64,000 nucleotides of DNA from UBA5078 sp964538025 (GCA_964538025.1 CAZICZ010000009.1:1-64000); one strand, 5' to 3'; positions 33,333-42,964 are shown, counted from the stretch's first letter. Notes: generated by a model from the sequence alone, not told the origin. Numbers and translations: made by a program.

Positions 33333-36230
33333 TTAGAAGTTAGGCGCCCAGTCGATGGACAACCAGAACTGACGACCCCAGGGCTGCTGCAGACGGCTTT
33401 CGAAACCGCCCAGAATCGGCAGACGCTGTGGCTGCTGGTTGAACAGGTTGCGGATACCGCCGCTCATGGTCACTTCGCTGCCGAAGAAATCATCGAAGAT
33501 GTAAGCGTACTGACCGTTCACAATCCACTGTCCCTCAATCTTGCGAGAGGCCGGGAATTTGGAGAACAGGTTGTTCACCGCGTCATCAAAGATCACGTCG
33601 TGCATGTAGGACCCGGTCAATGATGCACTGTGGTTGCCCATGAACCAGCCCGTACGAACAGTGGTTTTGAACGTGGGCAACGGCGGCACAACACCGGAGT
33701 TCGCGTTCTGATAGCCCAGCGCGTCCTTGATACCGCCGAACAGGTCTTCGTACTCATAGGTGCTGTAGTACGACACGTTCAGGGACGAGGTGAAGGTACC
33801 CCAGCTGTCCGTGGCAAAACGGTAATCCACCTTGGCATCATAGAGGTCAATCCAGACCGAGCTGATGTTGTTCGCCTGACGAATCACGCGCAGCACCTGG
33901 CCGTTGTTGTTGAGGTCACGGATAACGCCGCTGGCACCGGTATTGTCCTGCGTCGCCAGCCATGCGTTAGCCGCGATCCGCGTGGCAGACCCCTGCGCCG
34001 CGCTATAGGCCGCTTCCGTTGAACCAATTGCCTGCAGCATGCGGGTGAATTGCGCGTTTACCGTTTCATCATTGCTCAGCGTCCGGATTCGGTCTGTGTA
34101 CTCGATGGTCTGGTAATCCAGGCTCACACTCAGGCCGTCCAAGAAGCCACTGGGTTCCCAGGTGAATCCAACGTTCTTCATGACCGAGGTTTCAGGCTTG
34201 AGGTTCGGGTTACCGGAGGAGCATCCCGCACCGCCCGTCAGCTGACCGCCAGTGACCTTGTCGAGGCCGAAGAAGATTTCGGAACAGCCCTCGTTCGGGT
34301 CATAAGGACGCGCCTGGGTGGCAGTTGGTGCGAGGAAGCTTTCGCCCCAAGACGCACGGATCGCCAGCTCAGGAGTAGCTTCCCAGCGAATCGCGACTTT
34401 CGGTGTCGTCGCATCCAGACCGAAGTCGCGGAACTTCTCGTGACGCACGGCGATCTGCGCAGCAACCGTTTCCAGAATCGGGATGTCCAGCTCAACGAAG
34501 GCGGCGTACACCTTGTTGTAGTAGGTGTCATTGGAGGGCGGCGTGTCCACGATGTTGACGTTGAAGTCGGCACGCGTCAGTTCCAGCGGATTGTTGCCCA
34601 GGAACTCGGTACGGTCACGCATCTGGAAACCCGTTGCCATTTGCAGAGGTCCGGCCGGAAGATCAAACAGCTCGCCTGCAATGGTGGTTTCGAAGATGTC
34701 CATTTCATCCTCGTTCGAGGTCACGTTGTCCACGTTGGTAAACAGCCAGTCCACGAGCTCCTGGCTATTGCGAGTGGTCGCAGCGTTGTAATAGGGCGAA
34801 CGGGGATCTGCAGAACCGAAGGGGTTCCAGTATTCATTCCCGTTGGGGCCGCCCTTGCCGATCAGCGCCTGTTGCATCTTGCCGATGTGCAGCAGCTTTT
34901 CATCTGCATTGCGACGCTCAAACTGACGTGAGTAGAGCGCATAGCCGCTCCAGGTATCGCTCATGTCGAAATTGGCCTGCAGCTTGTAGCGCTGGGTGTA
35001 ATACATCACTGGCTGCAGACGGGCGCCCGTGCTCTTTTCGAAGTGGCTCGGCCAATGCTCCGGATCCAGAATCGTAAAGGGACGGTAGTTGTAAGGAACG
35101 ACGTCAAAGCCATAGGGGTTTGCCGGGTGGCTGGCGGGAACCACCAGCGCATTGCGGCTGTTGGTGTTCTGGCCATAAGTCCCGGTGTTGCGGTTCTGCA
35201 CCTTGCGGAAGCTGTGGTTCATGGTGAGCTCGAAGTTCAGCCAATCGTTCGCTTCCCAGGTGGCGTTGTTATAGAGGTTGTACTCGCTCGCCTCTCCCTG
35301 CAGATCCCACTGCGGGGTGTAGTACCAGTAGCAGGCACTCGCCCCGACGGGGTATCCGCTGGGGCCGCTGAGCTTGCCGCCCAACTGCTGTTCTTCGGGA
35401 GTCCCGAAGGTGCCGCAGCTCGGGTCACGGAGGCTGCCACCGGTGATGCGGCCACCGTGGACGCCGCCGATGTTCGGAACGGCACCGGTCACTCGTCGGT
35501 ATTCCCCGGGGTTGCCGGAGGAAGAGTAGCCATAAGCGACCTCCGCGGTGCGCATGCGCTCATAGGTCATCAGTGAGCCCTGATGTTTGCCTTCCAGCGC
35601 ACCTACGTAGTTGATGCCGTTGTTGAAGGATTTCCCCCACAGCACGGAGGCTGAGTAGTCTTCAACCTGCGCTTTCTCGTCGCGCTGGTAGTAGGTGCGC
35701 GCCTTTACGCCATCAAACTCCTTGATGGGAATCATGTTGACCACACCGGCAACCGCGTCGGAGCCGTACAGGGCGGAGCCCCCGTCCAGCACCACTTCGA
35801 GGCGATTCAGGGCGATATCCGGGAACATGGCGCTCACGGTACTGCTGATGGTGCGCAGGCCGTCGGCCAGCACCAGGGTCGAGTTTTCACCCAGACCGCG
35901 CAGGTTAAACGTCGCGCCAGTGGAATCCTGTCCACCGTCCTGTCCCGCGTTGACGTTGGCGACGGTATCGGTGTTCTGGGTAAAGGTCAGGTCGCGGATG
36001 TACTGCCCGATCGAAGGGGCTCCTGACTCGTACAGATCTTCCTGGCTTACGGTGGCCACGTTTGCTTCCTGAGCAAACGCACTGTTCCGGATGTATGACC
36101 CTGTGACGACGACTTCTTCCACTTCAGCGTCGTTGTTCTGCGCCAGAACGGCGGCGGGTAATCCCATCACGGAGACGGCCATCACGGCCTGGGTCAAACG
36201 GTGCAAACGGTTACGTTTGAATGGTGTCAT
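33333..36230 (-). CDS. TonB-dependent outer-membrane receptor
   Basis: 965 residues from the ATG at 36230 (GGGAG nine bases upstream). Signal peptide ends AVLAQ; then VEEVVVTGSYIRNSAF and a plug with RDLTFTQNTDTVANVN, FNLRGLGENSTLVLADGLR and VVLDGGSALYGSDAVAGVVNMI. The barrel closes with RQFWLSIDWAPNF, ending in Phe. Layout matches the receptor at 16358-19327, so the two are paralogues. It is divergent from a CadC-like regulator, the usual sign that the regulator controls it. Substrate unknown. Confidence 0.92.
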   Translation of the reverse strand: MTPFKRNRLHRLTQAVMAVSVMGLPAAVLAQNNDAEVEEVVVTGSYIRNSAFAQEANVATVSQEDLYESGAPSIGQYIRDLTFTQNTDTVANVNAGQDGGQDSTGATFNLRGLGENSTLVLADGLRTISSTVSAMFPDIALNRLEVVLDGGSALYGSDAVAGVVNMIPIKEFDGVKARTYYQRDEKAQVEDYSASVLWGKSFNNGINYVGALEGKHQGSLMTYERMRTAEVAYGYSSSGNPGEYRRVTGAVPNIGGVHGGRITGGSLRDPSCGTFGTPEEQQLGGKLSGPSGYPVGASACYWYYTPQWDLQGEASEYNLYNNATWEANDWLNFELTMNHSFRKVQNRNTGTYGQNTNSRNALVVPASHPANPYGFDVVPYNYRPFTILDPEHWPSHFEKSTGARLQPVMYYTQRYKLQANFDMSDTWSGYALYSRQFERRNADEKLLHIGKMQQALIGKGGPNGNEYWNPFGSADPRSPYYNAATTRNSQELVDWLFTNVDNVTSNEDEMDIFETTIAGELFDLPAGPLQMATGFQMRDRTEFLGNNPLELTRADFNVNIVDTPPSNDTYYNKVYAAFVELDIPILETVAAQIAVRHEKFRDFGLDATTPKVAIRWEATPELAIRASWGESFLAPTATQARPYDPNEGCSEIFFGLDKVTGGQLTGGAGCSSGNPNLKPETSVMKNVGFTWEPSGFLDGLSVSLDYQTIEYTDRIRTLSNDETVNAQFTRMLQAIGSTEAAYSAAQGSATRIAANAWLATQDNTGASGVIRDLNNNGQVLRVIRQANNISSVWIDLYDAKVDYRFATDSWGTFTSSLNVSYYSTYEYEDLFGGIKDALGYQNANSGVVPPLPTFKTTVRTGWFMGNHSASLTGSYMHDVIFDDAVNNLFSKFPASRKIEGQWIVNGQYAYIFDDFFGSEVTMSGGIRNLFNQQPQRLPILGGFESRLQQPWGRQFWLSIDWAPNF

Positions 36231-36553
36231 CACGTGTATCTCCCTTGTCATTGTAATTTTGCATTTCAATCAGACAGATTGCCCGAACGGGTCGCATGCC
36301 TCTTTTTGGTGCAACGCTCCGCTGTGGACGGAAAAGGCCGTGCCGATTTGGGCAGCGATCACCATAGTCAAATGGCCGTCAAGCGTCTCTCCAAAAACCC
36401 TCCAAAATAGCTCCACGTTTGTTAAATTGTTGAATAAATGTAACTTTTTGTAATTGATAGCCTGAATACCGGCGATTTCTGGGATTAATAATTAAACTCT
36501 GCTAGATTTGCTCGACTCCGACTTTCCACCCCCTTTTGAGCATCAATTGCGCG
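36231..36553. other. Divergent promoter region, receptor / CadC-like regulator
   Basis: About 323 bases, clearly AT-rich from 36410 to 36500 (runs such as GTTAAATTGTTGAATAAATG). It must hold both promoters. I saw no strong -35/-10 pair or palindrome. The first ATG of the regulator (36554) has no good ribosome site; a TTG at 36536 is in frame. Confidence 0.4.
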
Positions 36554-38639
36554 ATGAATTTCTTGGCACTTTTTGGCAGGCATCGCTCCCGCGAGGCTGA
36601 CGAAAACACGCAGAATATCCGCCTGCTGGACTGGCAGGTGTGCGCGCAGACCTGCACCTTGGAAAACCTTCAAACGGGGGAGAATGTGCGCATCACGCCG
36701 CGTGGCATGGAAGTCCTCAGTTACCTGATGCAACGCCCCCACAACGTGATTCATGCCAATGAGCTGCTGGAGACCTTCTGGAGCAAATCCGTTCGCTCCG
36801 ACCATGCCGTCCATAACGTGATTGCCGAACTGCGTGGCGCGCTCGGAGATCAGGCATCCGCCCCCCCGCTTCATCAAGACCTATCCGAAACGGGGCTATG
36901 CCCTTATCGTGGATCCGCGGATTGACACCCACGAAGCGCCTGACACCGCGCCCCCTACCAAGGACGTGGAGAGCACACGTTTTCCGCTGCTAGGAAGCGG
37001 GCACTGGGCCTTCACCACGGCCGCGATCGTGCTGATGATTTCCAGCGTTCTGCTGGGAAAGACCCTGTTCTCCCCCCCGCTGGCCGATGCCGACGGACAG
37101 CGCACCTTGCTCGTCCAGGCGTTCGATACGCTCAATCTTGATGCAGGGAATCTCTATCTGTCGCAACAACTGCCGGGGAGTCTGGTTTCACGGCTGAGCA
37201 AGATCCCGAACGCGCAGGTCGTAGTGGGTCAGGGCAGCTTCGACGAGGACGTGGGCGTCGATTACCTGCTCAATGGCAGTATCCAGCAGGAGGCTGGCAC
37301 CCACCGTGTGCAGGTCAACCTGACGGACGCAAAAACCCAGGTCATTCTTTTCTCGGACCAGTTCAACTTTTCCTCCGAAGAAATTTTCAATATTCAGGAT
37401 CAGATTGTGCAGCACGTCGTCATCGCACTCCGCGTCATTCTGGATGAGAGCCTGCAGAACGATATGCGCGACTGGGGAACCCTCAGTGCACTTGCCTACG
37501 ACGCCTTCCTGAAGGGTGAGTTCTACGCCAACTCCACCAACCATGAAGATTTGCGTCTGTCGATGGAAAACTACCAGCGTGCCATCGACCAGGACCCCGA
37601 TTTTGAAAACGCCTATGTCGGCCTCGCGAATGCTGCCACGCAAATGGGGATGTACAGCCATCAGTCCACCAATGTCGCATTGCGCAAGCAGGTGGACTTC
37701 GCTCTGCGAGAGCTGCGACGCATTGACCCGCATTCGGAAAACGCGAAGGCTGCACAAATTCTCGCTCTGCGCGTCGAGGGCAACAACCAGCACCTGATTG
37801 AAACAAAACTGCGCGACATGATTCTGGCCGGCAACGCGCCCGATTTCGCCCTCTCGCATTATTCCTCTCTGCTGGCGACGGCGCGCATGTACCGGGAAGC
37901 CGAGGCCTACTTGAGCCTGATTCCCGATGAGACCCCTTATCAGGTGTCCCCCGACGCCACGTGGGCCTATCGCGACACCATCGTGAAACCACAGGACCTG
38001 ATTGCCATCAAAAAGCAGCAACTGCTTGAGCGGCCGGCACACCTGGGGATTCTTGGCAGCTTGGCACGCAGCTATGCCTTTCTCGGAGAAGCCGATTTGG
38101 CAAGGCACTATCTCGCGCAACAAATGGAGGTGGACTCCGAGGGTCCCTCATCCATGCTGAGCCAGGTGATTATCAGTGCGCTGTATGGCCACTCCACCCT
38201 CGAGGGCGACCGCTTCGAAGCCGAGAATAACAACAACCCGGATTTCAATTTTGCCTTCGGCGTGAAAGCCTTCGTGCAGGGAAATGTGGAGGAAGGCATC
38301 GCACGCTGGCATGCGCTTAGTCCGGCCGAGACGCGCCGTCTATACGGATGGCTAAGTTATGCGGTCATTTTCTTTCCGGACGCCGTGCTGGAGGATTCCC
38401 GCTACCACGAACTGCTCGATGAACTGGGACTGGGCATTGCGTGGCAAAAGCACATGATGGAAAGCGTGATGAAAATGGCCAAGGTCACCGGGATTCCGCT
38501 CAGCGAGGAATCGCGGGCGGCGTATGCACAGGACAAAGTCCTTACGCGGAACAACCTCTGGAATCACGAGGAAATTTGCTATCTGTGTGCTCGCAACACC
38601 GTCTCCAGCCTTTCTCCAATGGACCACGCTCCTCACTGA
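36554..38639 (+). pseudogene. CadC-like regulator with periplasmic TPR domain, frameshifted in a C7 tract
   Basis: The 5' part encodes an OmpR-type winged helix (VRITPRGMEVLSYLMQRPH, VIHANELLETFW, DHAVHNVIAELRGALGD). At 36861-36867 there are seven C. Removing one joins DQASAP to RFIKTYPKRGYALI, the standard end of this domain, and opens the frame to 38639. The repaired protein has 694 residues: DNA-binding domain about 30-125, one membrane helix at about 152-173 (FTTAAIVLMISSVLLG), then a periplasmic part with an adenylate-cyclase-associated-like segment and TPR repeats. CadC-type proteins sense an outside signal and bind DNA directly. As written, translation stops soon after the tract. It may be a true mutation, phase variation, ribosomal slippage or a sequencing error. 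It faces the TonB receptor it probably controls. Confidence 0.8.
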
Positions 38640-39009
38640 GCCCCCTCTCACGCCCTTTTGGCACCCCGAGTCTTTTAGGAGCAATTTTGGAGGCTTTCAG
38701 GAGGACGCCTGCGCCGGCACAGGGAATAATGCCCGCTGCCTTCGACAGAGCTCTTTCAGGATGAACGGGTCTGTCGGTAAAAGCACCGGAGCGTCAGTGT
38801 GTGCTTATGCGTGCTTTTACAATTTCTACGGTAACTCCTTTGAAAAATTGGGCACATCTCTGCGCACCCCTCTCCATTTATCAGAGATGCTTAGCACGGG
38901 AAGCCTGCATGAGGCTTCCCGTTTTTTTACGGAAAGGGGGCTGTGTCACACTTTGACACATTCTTGGCAGCCACGCCTTTAGACCGGGCAGGATGTCTTC
39001 GAGTAGCAC
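38640..39009. other. Long gene-free stretch with terminator
   Basis: About 257 bases separate the regulator's stop from the terminator at 38896-38928. That is long for a 3' end, so a small RNA ending at that hairpin is possible, but I see no promoter I would defend. A 74-codon frame from 38761 runs through the terminator and has no ribosome site, so I reject it as a gene. Confidence 0.4.
38896..38928 (+). terminator. Intrinsic terminator
   Basis: ACGGGAAGCC and GGCTTCCCGT form a perfect 10-bp stem around TGCATGA and end in seven T. It points rightward and lies 257 bases past the regulator's stop. Confidence 0.85.
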
Positions 39010-39480
39010 CTATCCTTCGTTACCCTTTTTTTCCATCAAGAGATGCGCAATGCCCACTTCCTCAAAGATTTCACCGCGCGCCTGATATCCGTTTGCTTCG
39101 TAAAACCCGCGGGCAGATACGCGGGCATGCAGCTGAAAATGCCGGGCACCGCGTGCGTGCAGATACGCCTCCACATGACGCAACAGCAGTGAGCCTATCC
39201 CCTGTTTTTGCAACGAGGGCGCCACTGCCATTTGACGAATTTTCCAGTTTCCACCTCCCATTTCGCGGGTTGAGACGCAGGCAATCAAGAATCCGTCAGC
39301 CTGAAGAAATCCGAAATGCCCCTGCAAATGCTCGCCTTCCAGATCACTCTGGTCCAACTCCCTGCCCAGGGGGTAACGCAACACAGCATTGCGCAGGTCG
39401 AGAGCCTGACGGTACAAAGGGGATCCGAAGGCAATGACCTTGAGCTCCCATTCAGACGCCGTTTTTTTTGAACCACTCAT
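39010..39480 (-). CDS. GNAT-family N-acetyltransferase
   Basis: 156 residues. It would transfer an acetyl group from acetyl-CoA to an amine. The acetyl-CoA loop is visible in VAPSLQKQGIGSLLLRHVE (Q/R-x-x-G-x-G/A pattern), preceded by strand KIRQMAV and followed by RHFQLHARVSARGFYEANGYQARG, where the Tyr is a frequent general acid. It resembles the ElaA/YjgM-like group. AAGGGG seven bases upstream supports the ATG at 39480. No operon partner; substrate unknown. Confidence 0.85.
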   Translation of the reverse strand: MSGSKKTASEWELKVIAFGSPLYRQALDLRNAVLRYPLGRELDQSDLEGEHLQGHFGFLQADGFLIACVSTREMGGGNWKIRQMAVAPSLQKQGIGSLLLRHVEAYLHARGARHFQLHARVSARGFYEANGYQARGEIFEEVGIAHLLMEKKGNEG

Positions 39481-39725
39481 CACACATCCCCTTACAGTAC
39501 GCCGTCACGTTGACATCATTTGTCCTTGTGAACGGGCGACGGATATCTCCCGGTCTGCTGTGGCAAACCTTGCGCGCTTTCGCTTCAGGTTTTCATTTCA
39601 GTGCTGGTATAGTGAGCGCCCGACTGACTGCACGACAAGCCACATTCCACAAAAAAACGCGCGAGACCTTCTCAGCCTGTGCCAGGCCACGAGAGGAGAG
39701 ACTCGCCATAAAGGAGAAAGACCTC

Positions 39726-41393
39726 ATGCGTCGAACACGCCACCTGAGTGCCGCCATTGCGCTGGCAATTCTACACAGCCCCGTGTATGCCCAGAATGAC
39801 AACGCCGCCCTGGCGATTCTGGTGCCCGGCGGTGGCACCTACAGTCGCAGCATTACCACCTCCTCAGAGCAAGCGCAGGCGTTTTTCGATCAGGGCTTGC
39901 GCATGGCTTGGAGTTTTTATTTTCCGGAATCGATTGCGTCCTATCAGGAGGCCTCCCGCCTCGACCCCAACAGCCCGATGCCCTATTTCGGACTGGCACA
40001 TGCGGCAGGACCGAACCCGAACAGCCGTTACCAGAATTTGCCGGACGATCCTCAGGGTGCAGGGCTTGCTGCAATTCGCAAGGCACTGGAGCTGGCCAAC
40101 AATGGCAACGCAAAAGAGCGCGACATGATCAATGCGCTGTTCGTGCTTTATAACAAGGATGCCATCCCCGATTCACGTCAGCGCGATGCCGCGTATGTGG
40201 ATGCGATGCGCACCCTGAAAACCCGCTATCCCGAAGACGCCGATATCCACACAATCTTCGCGGAAGCGTACATGAACACCACGCGCTGGGATTACTGGGA
40301 GCCAGACGGGTCGGCCAAACCGGGTACCGCTGAGGCGCAGGAAGCCCTCGAAACCGCCATGCGGCTTGACCACGATCATCCCGGTGCCAACCACCTCTAC
40401 ATTCATTTGATGGAGGGGTCGTCACAGCCCGAATTGGCCATGCCAGCCGCTCAAAAGCTGGAGGCTACGGTGCCCATCTCCGGCCACATGGTGCACATGC
40501 CCGGTCACATCTACCTGCGCGTCGGGGAATACGAGAAAGCCATCGACATCAATGAACGCTCCCAGATTGTGGATCAGCAGTTCGCCGAAATCTGGGGACA
40601 GACCAACTTCCCTAACATCGGCACCTATGGCCTCTCTCACAAATCGCACGCCCCTCATGCGCTCGATTTCGTGCGCTACGCCAACATGCTGCAAGGCAAT
40701 TATGCAGAAGCCTCTGCCGCGGCCAAAGAAGGCGCCGCCAGCGTTGGCATCGCCGTGGAAGCCGTTAACCGGGGCCAGAAGCGCATTGTGCACTCCTGGA
40801 TTATCGACAAGGTCTTCGGCAAATGGGACACCATTCTGAACACGCCGCAGAGCCATGGCGGAACGCCCTATCTGGATGGCATGTGGAGCTATGTCAAAGG
40901 CAGCGCGCTGGTAGCCACCAATCAATTGAGCGCAGCCGATGCGGAATTGGCCAATCTGCGCAAGCAGGCACTGAACCCGAACGCGAACAGTGCCGGTGTT
41001 AGCCCGACTCCCGCCGACCACATCCTCACGCTGGCGGGGTTTGCGCTGGAAGGGGAAATCAAGGAGGCACGGGGAGATCTGTCAGGAGCCATCGCCGCCT
41101 ATTCACGCGCGGTGGAACTTCAGGATGCGAACAATTACACCGAGCCGCCCGACTGGACGCAGTCCATCCGTCTGTACCTTGGCGCGGCATTGCTCGAGGC
41201 CGGGCGGGCCGCCGACGCGGAAGCCGTTTATCGCAAGGACATGGAGTGGAACCAGCAAAACGGCTGGGCGACCTTCGGTCTGGGACAGGCGCTGGAAGCG
41301 CAAGGCAAAGACCAGGAAGCCGTCATCGTCAAACGTCAGTTTGAGAGCCTGTGGCGCAATGCGGATGTGACGCTGACGCGCTCACGCCTGTAA
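39726..41393 (+). CDS. Secreted tetratricopeptide-repeat protein with His motifs
   Basis: 555 residues; signal peptide MRRTRHLSAAIAL to VYAQ. TPR-like helices recur (FFDQGLRMAWSFYFPESIASYQEAS, GEIKEARGDLSGAIAAYSRAVEL, AEAVYRKDMEWN). Two conserved His-rich patches, ANHLYIHLMEGS and GHMVHMPGHIYLRVG, recur in this family and could bind a metal or haem. The ATG at 39726 has GGAG nine bases upstream; the frame is open further 5' without sense. A cytochrome b561-type gene follows 22 bases later, so a periplasmic redox or haem-related role is plausible but unproven. Confidence 0.78.
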   Translation: MRRTRHLSAAIALAILHSPVYAQNDNAALAILVPGGGTYSRSITTSSEQAQAFFDQGLRMAWSFYFPESIASYQEASRLDPNSPMPYFGLAHAAGPNPNSRYQNLPDDPQGAGLAAIRKALELANNGNAKERDMINALFVLYNKDAIPDSRQRDAAYVDAMRTLKTRYPEDADIHTIFAEAYMNTTRWDYWEPDGSAKPGTAEAQEALETAMRLDHDHPGANHLYIHLMEGSSQPELAMPAAQKLEATVPISGHMVHMPGHIYLRVGEYEKAIDINERSQIVDQQFAEIWGQTNFPNIGTYGLSHKSHAPHALDFVRYANMLQGNYAEASAAAKEGAASVGIAVEAVNRGQKRIVHSWIIDKVFGKWDTILNTPQSHGGTPYLDGMWSYVKGSALVATNQLSAADAELANLRKQALNPNANSAGVSPTPADHILTLAGFALEGEIKEARGDLSGAIAAYSRAVELQDANNYTEPPDWTQSIRLYLGAALLEAGRAADAEAVYRKDMEWNQQNGWATFGLGQALEAQGKDQEAVIVKRQFESLWRNADVTLTRSRL

Positions 41394-41415
41394 GCGCGCA
41401 GAGGCGGAGACATTC

Positions 41416-41979
41416 ATGCCCTATGCGTTCGGTTTGCGCCTTCTGCACTGGATCATCGCGCTTTGCGTGATGGTCCTTGTGCCCGTGGGACTCATGATCG
41501 AGGCGCGCACAGAGGCAAATTTGTGGGACGCGCTCACCAATTTGCTCTATGGGATTCACAAGGCCGTCGGGTTCAGTGTCCTGCTCCTGATGGTTGCGCG
41601 CATCGCGCTCAGACTCCGTCACGCCACTCCCCCCTACCCGGCAACGCTGACACGCCTCCAGATTCGCGTGGCGAAGGGACTTCACTTCCTTCTCTATGGG
41701 CTACTGCTCGTCGTTCCCCTGCTCGGGTGGGCGGGCATTACGGCGTTTCCTGCCCTGATCGTGTTTCCAGGCCTTGATCTGCCGGCGATGCCAGGCATTC
41801 CGCAAGATCAGGCGCTGGCGGAAACCTTGTTCGGCATCCATGGCACATTGGCGCTCCTGCTGGCGACGCTCGCCATCGGGCATATCGGCGCCGCCTTGTG
41901 GCACGTGGTGAAACGCAAGGATGAGGTGTTTGCCCGCATGGGGTTCGGGTCTTCGGAAAAAAAGCATCGCCCGCAGTGA
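41416..41979 (+). CDS. Cytochrome b561 family membrane protein
   Basis: 187 residues with four membrane helices and His residues placed for two b haems: LRLLHWIIAL, GIHKAVGFSV, GLHFLLYGLL and GIHGTLALLL. Such proteins move electrons between quinol and a periplasmic acceptor or superoxide. It starts 22 bases after the TPR gene and ends before a clear terminator, so the two form an operon. The partner TPR protein may be the electron acceptor or a maturation factor. Confidence 0.88.
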   Translation: MPYAFGLRLLHWIIALCVMVLVPVGLMIEARTEANLWDALTNLLYGIHKAVGFSVLLLMVARIALRLRHATPPYPATLTRLQIRVAKGLHFLLYGLLLVVPLLGWAGITAFPALIVFPGLDLPAMPGIPQDQALAETLFGIHGTLALLLATLAIGHIGAALWHVVKRKDEVFARMGFGSSEKKHRPQ

Positions 41980-42036
41980 TCTGCTCGTCCCGCAGAGCCG
42001 TAATCATGGGTGCTACTCAGTGTCATTCATTCTTCA

Positions 42037-42073
42037 AGTGAGGCCGCTTCCCCAGGTGGCTTCACTTTTTTTT
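42037..42073 (+). terminator. Intrinsic terminator of the TPR/cytochrome b561 operon
   Basis: AGTGAGGCC pairs with GGCTTCACT (one G-T) and ends in eight T. It lies 58 bases past the cytochrome stop. Confidence 0.8.
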
Positions 42074-42105
42074 GCCTACAGCGCCGGGCACCGGCGGAAG
42101 GGAAA

Positions 42106-42134
42106 GTCAGAAGCAGCGGGAATCTGCTTCTGAC
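42106..42134. other. Perfect 11-bp hairpin without T-run
   Basis: GTCAGAAGCAG and CTGCTTCTGAC pair around seven bases. No T-run follows on either strand. It lies between the operon terminator and the 3' end of the TonB-like gene and could be an RNA-stability element or a dimeric operator. Confidence 0.45.
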
Positions 42135-42239
42135 TCAATCATCCTTCTTCTTCATTGCAATCCCGTGTATCGAATTCTTGTTATGAAATGTCACCGAGGA
42201 TCAGTGAACGGACAGAGTCGATGACTCCGGGCTTGCGAG

Positions 42240-42617
42240 TTACTCCGTGCGTGGCACAAAGCTGAACTTCACGTTCGTGCGTACCGGCACGGCAATACCG
42301 TTTTCCACCACTGGCTCGAACTGCCAGCGCGAAATCGCATTCAGTGCGGCTTGTGAAAATTGACCGGAAGAGGCTTCGGTCACTGCGGGGGTTTCAACAG
42401 ACCCATCGGGAGCGACAGTGAATTCCAGCGTCACATACCCATCAATGCCGCTCATGTCGGCGAAGAGGGGATAATCGGGCGCCACGCGCTCGACCACAGT
42501 TAACTGGGTGCTGCTGACATACTTGGACATGTCATCGGCAGAGGCAGAAACAGCGGCCAGGCCAGCGCTCAACGCGGTAACAGAAACAGCCAATCGACGG
42601 AGCGTAAGAGTAGTCAT
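42240..42617 (-). CDS. Secreted single-domain TonB C-terminal-like protein
   Basis: 125 residues. The signal peptide (MTTLTLRRLAVSVTALS to SASA) leads directly to a TonB C-terminal fold: RVAPDYPLFADMSGIDGYVTLEFTVAPDGSV and SQAALNAISRWQFEPVVENG, ending KFSFVPRTE. Ordinary TonB has an inner-membrane anchor and Pro-rich spacer; here both are missing, so the domain would be free in the periplasm. It could modulate TonB-receptor coupling or bind cell wall; unproven. GAGG six bases upstream sets the ATG at 42617. A good sigma-54-type promoter lies about 100 bases upstream. Confidence 0.82.
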   Translation of the reverse strand: MTTLTLRRLAVSVTALSAGLAAVSASADDMSKYVSSTQLTVVERVAPDYPLFADMSGIDGYVTLEFTVAPDGSVETPAVTEASSGQFSQAALNAISRWQFEPVVENGIAVPVRTNVKFSFVPRTE

Positions 42618-42718
42618 ATCAAACCTCGGATATCTCAATGAGTGGGGGTGTCGTGTCGCGCGCAAGCGTCACTGGAGAGGATCGGTCTCTGCTTGCTCGG
42701 CGCGCACACCAAGTCCAT

Positions 42719-42734
42719 TGCAAGCCGCGGGCCA
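42719..42734 (-). promoter_or_regulatory. Sigma-54 (RpoN) promoter candidate
   Basis: On the reverse strand TGGCCCGCGGCTTGCA matches TGGCAC-N5-TTGCW at all but one defined base, with the essential GG-N10-GC spacing. Transcription would start near 42709, giving a leader of about 92 bases to the ATG at 42617. The AT-rich stretch just upstream could bind IHF. No enhancer-binding protein gene is in view. Confidence 0.55.
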
Positions 42735-42910
42735 ATTTTTATTTTTCAATATTTTCAGAGGGTTAGCATTTTTCACCCTACCAAAAACTGAGTGACGCCT
42801 GCACTGGAAAAAAGCAGCGCGTTCCAATTTTGTGCAAAATGGTAACGTTTTTGTGTGAAAAGGTAGCATTCAACGGGCATGTTGATGCCTGACAGCCGAT
42901 CCCGCGCGCA

Positions 42911-42964
42911 ATAAAAAAGGGAGCTTGCGCTCCCTTTCCGTGATTGGCGGGTTCCAATGGAACC
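42911..42964 (-). terminator. Hairpin plus intrinsic terminator of the 24-codon gene
   Basis: After the stop at 42978 the transcript has a perfect 6-bp hairpin (GGTTCC-ATT-GGAACC, 42964-42950), then AAAGGGAGC-GCAA-GCTCCCTTT (42937-42916) running into T's (TTTTTTAT). The second is a canonical terminator; the first is extra structure. Confidence 0.88.

Noticed and set aside
38761..38982. 74-codon rightward ORF starting MNGSVGKSTG
   Set aside because: No ribosome site, and a strong terminator lies inside it.
42106..42134. Hairpin as terminator of the TonB-like gene
   Set aside because: No T-run on either strand; kept only as an unexplained hairpin.
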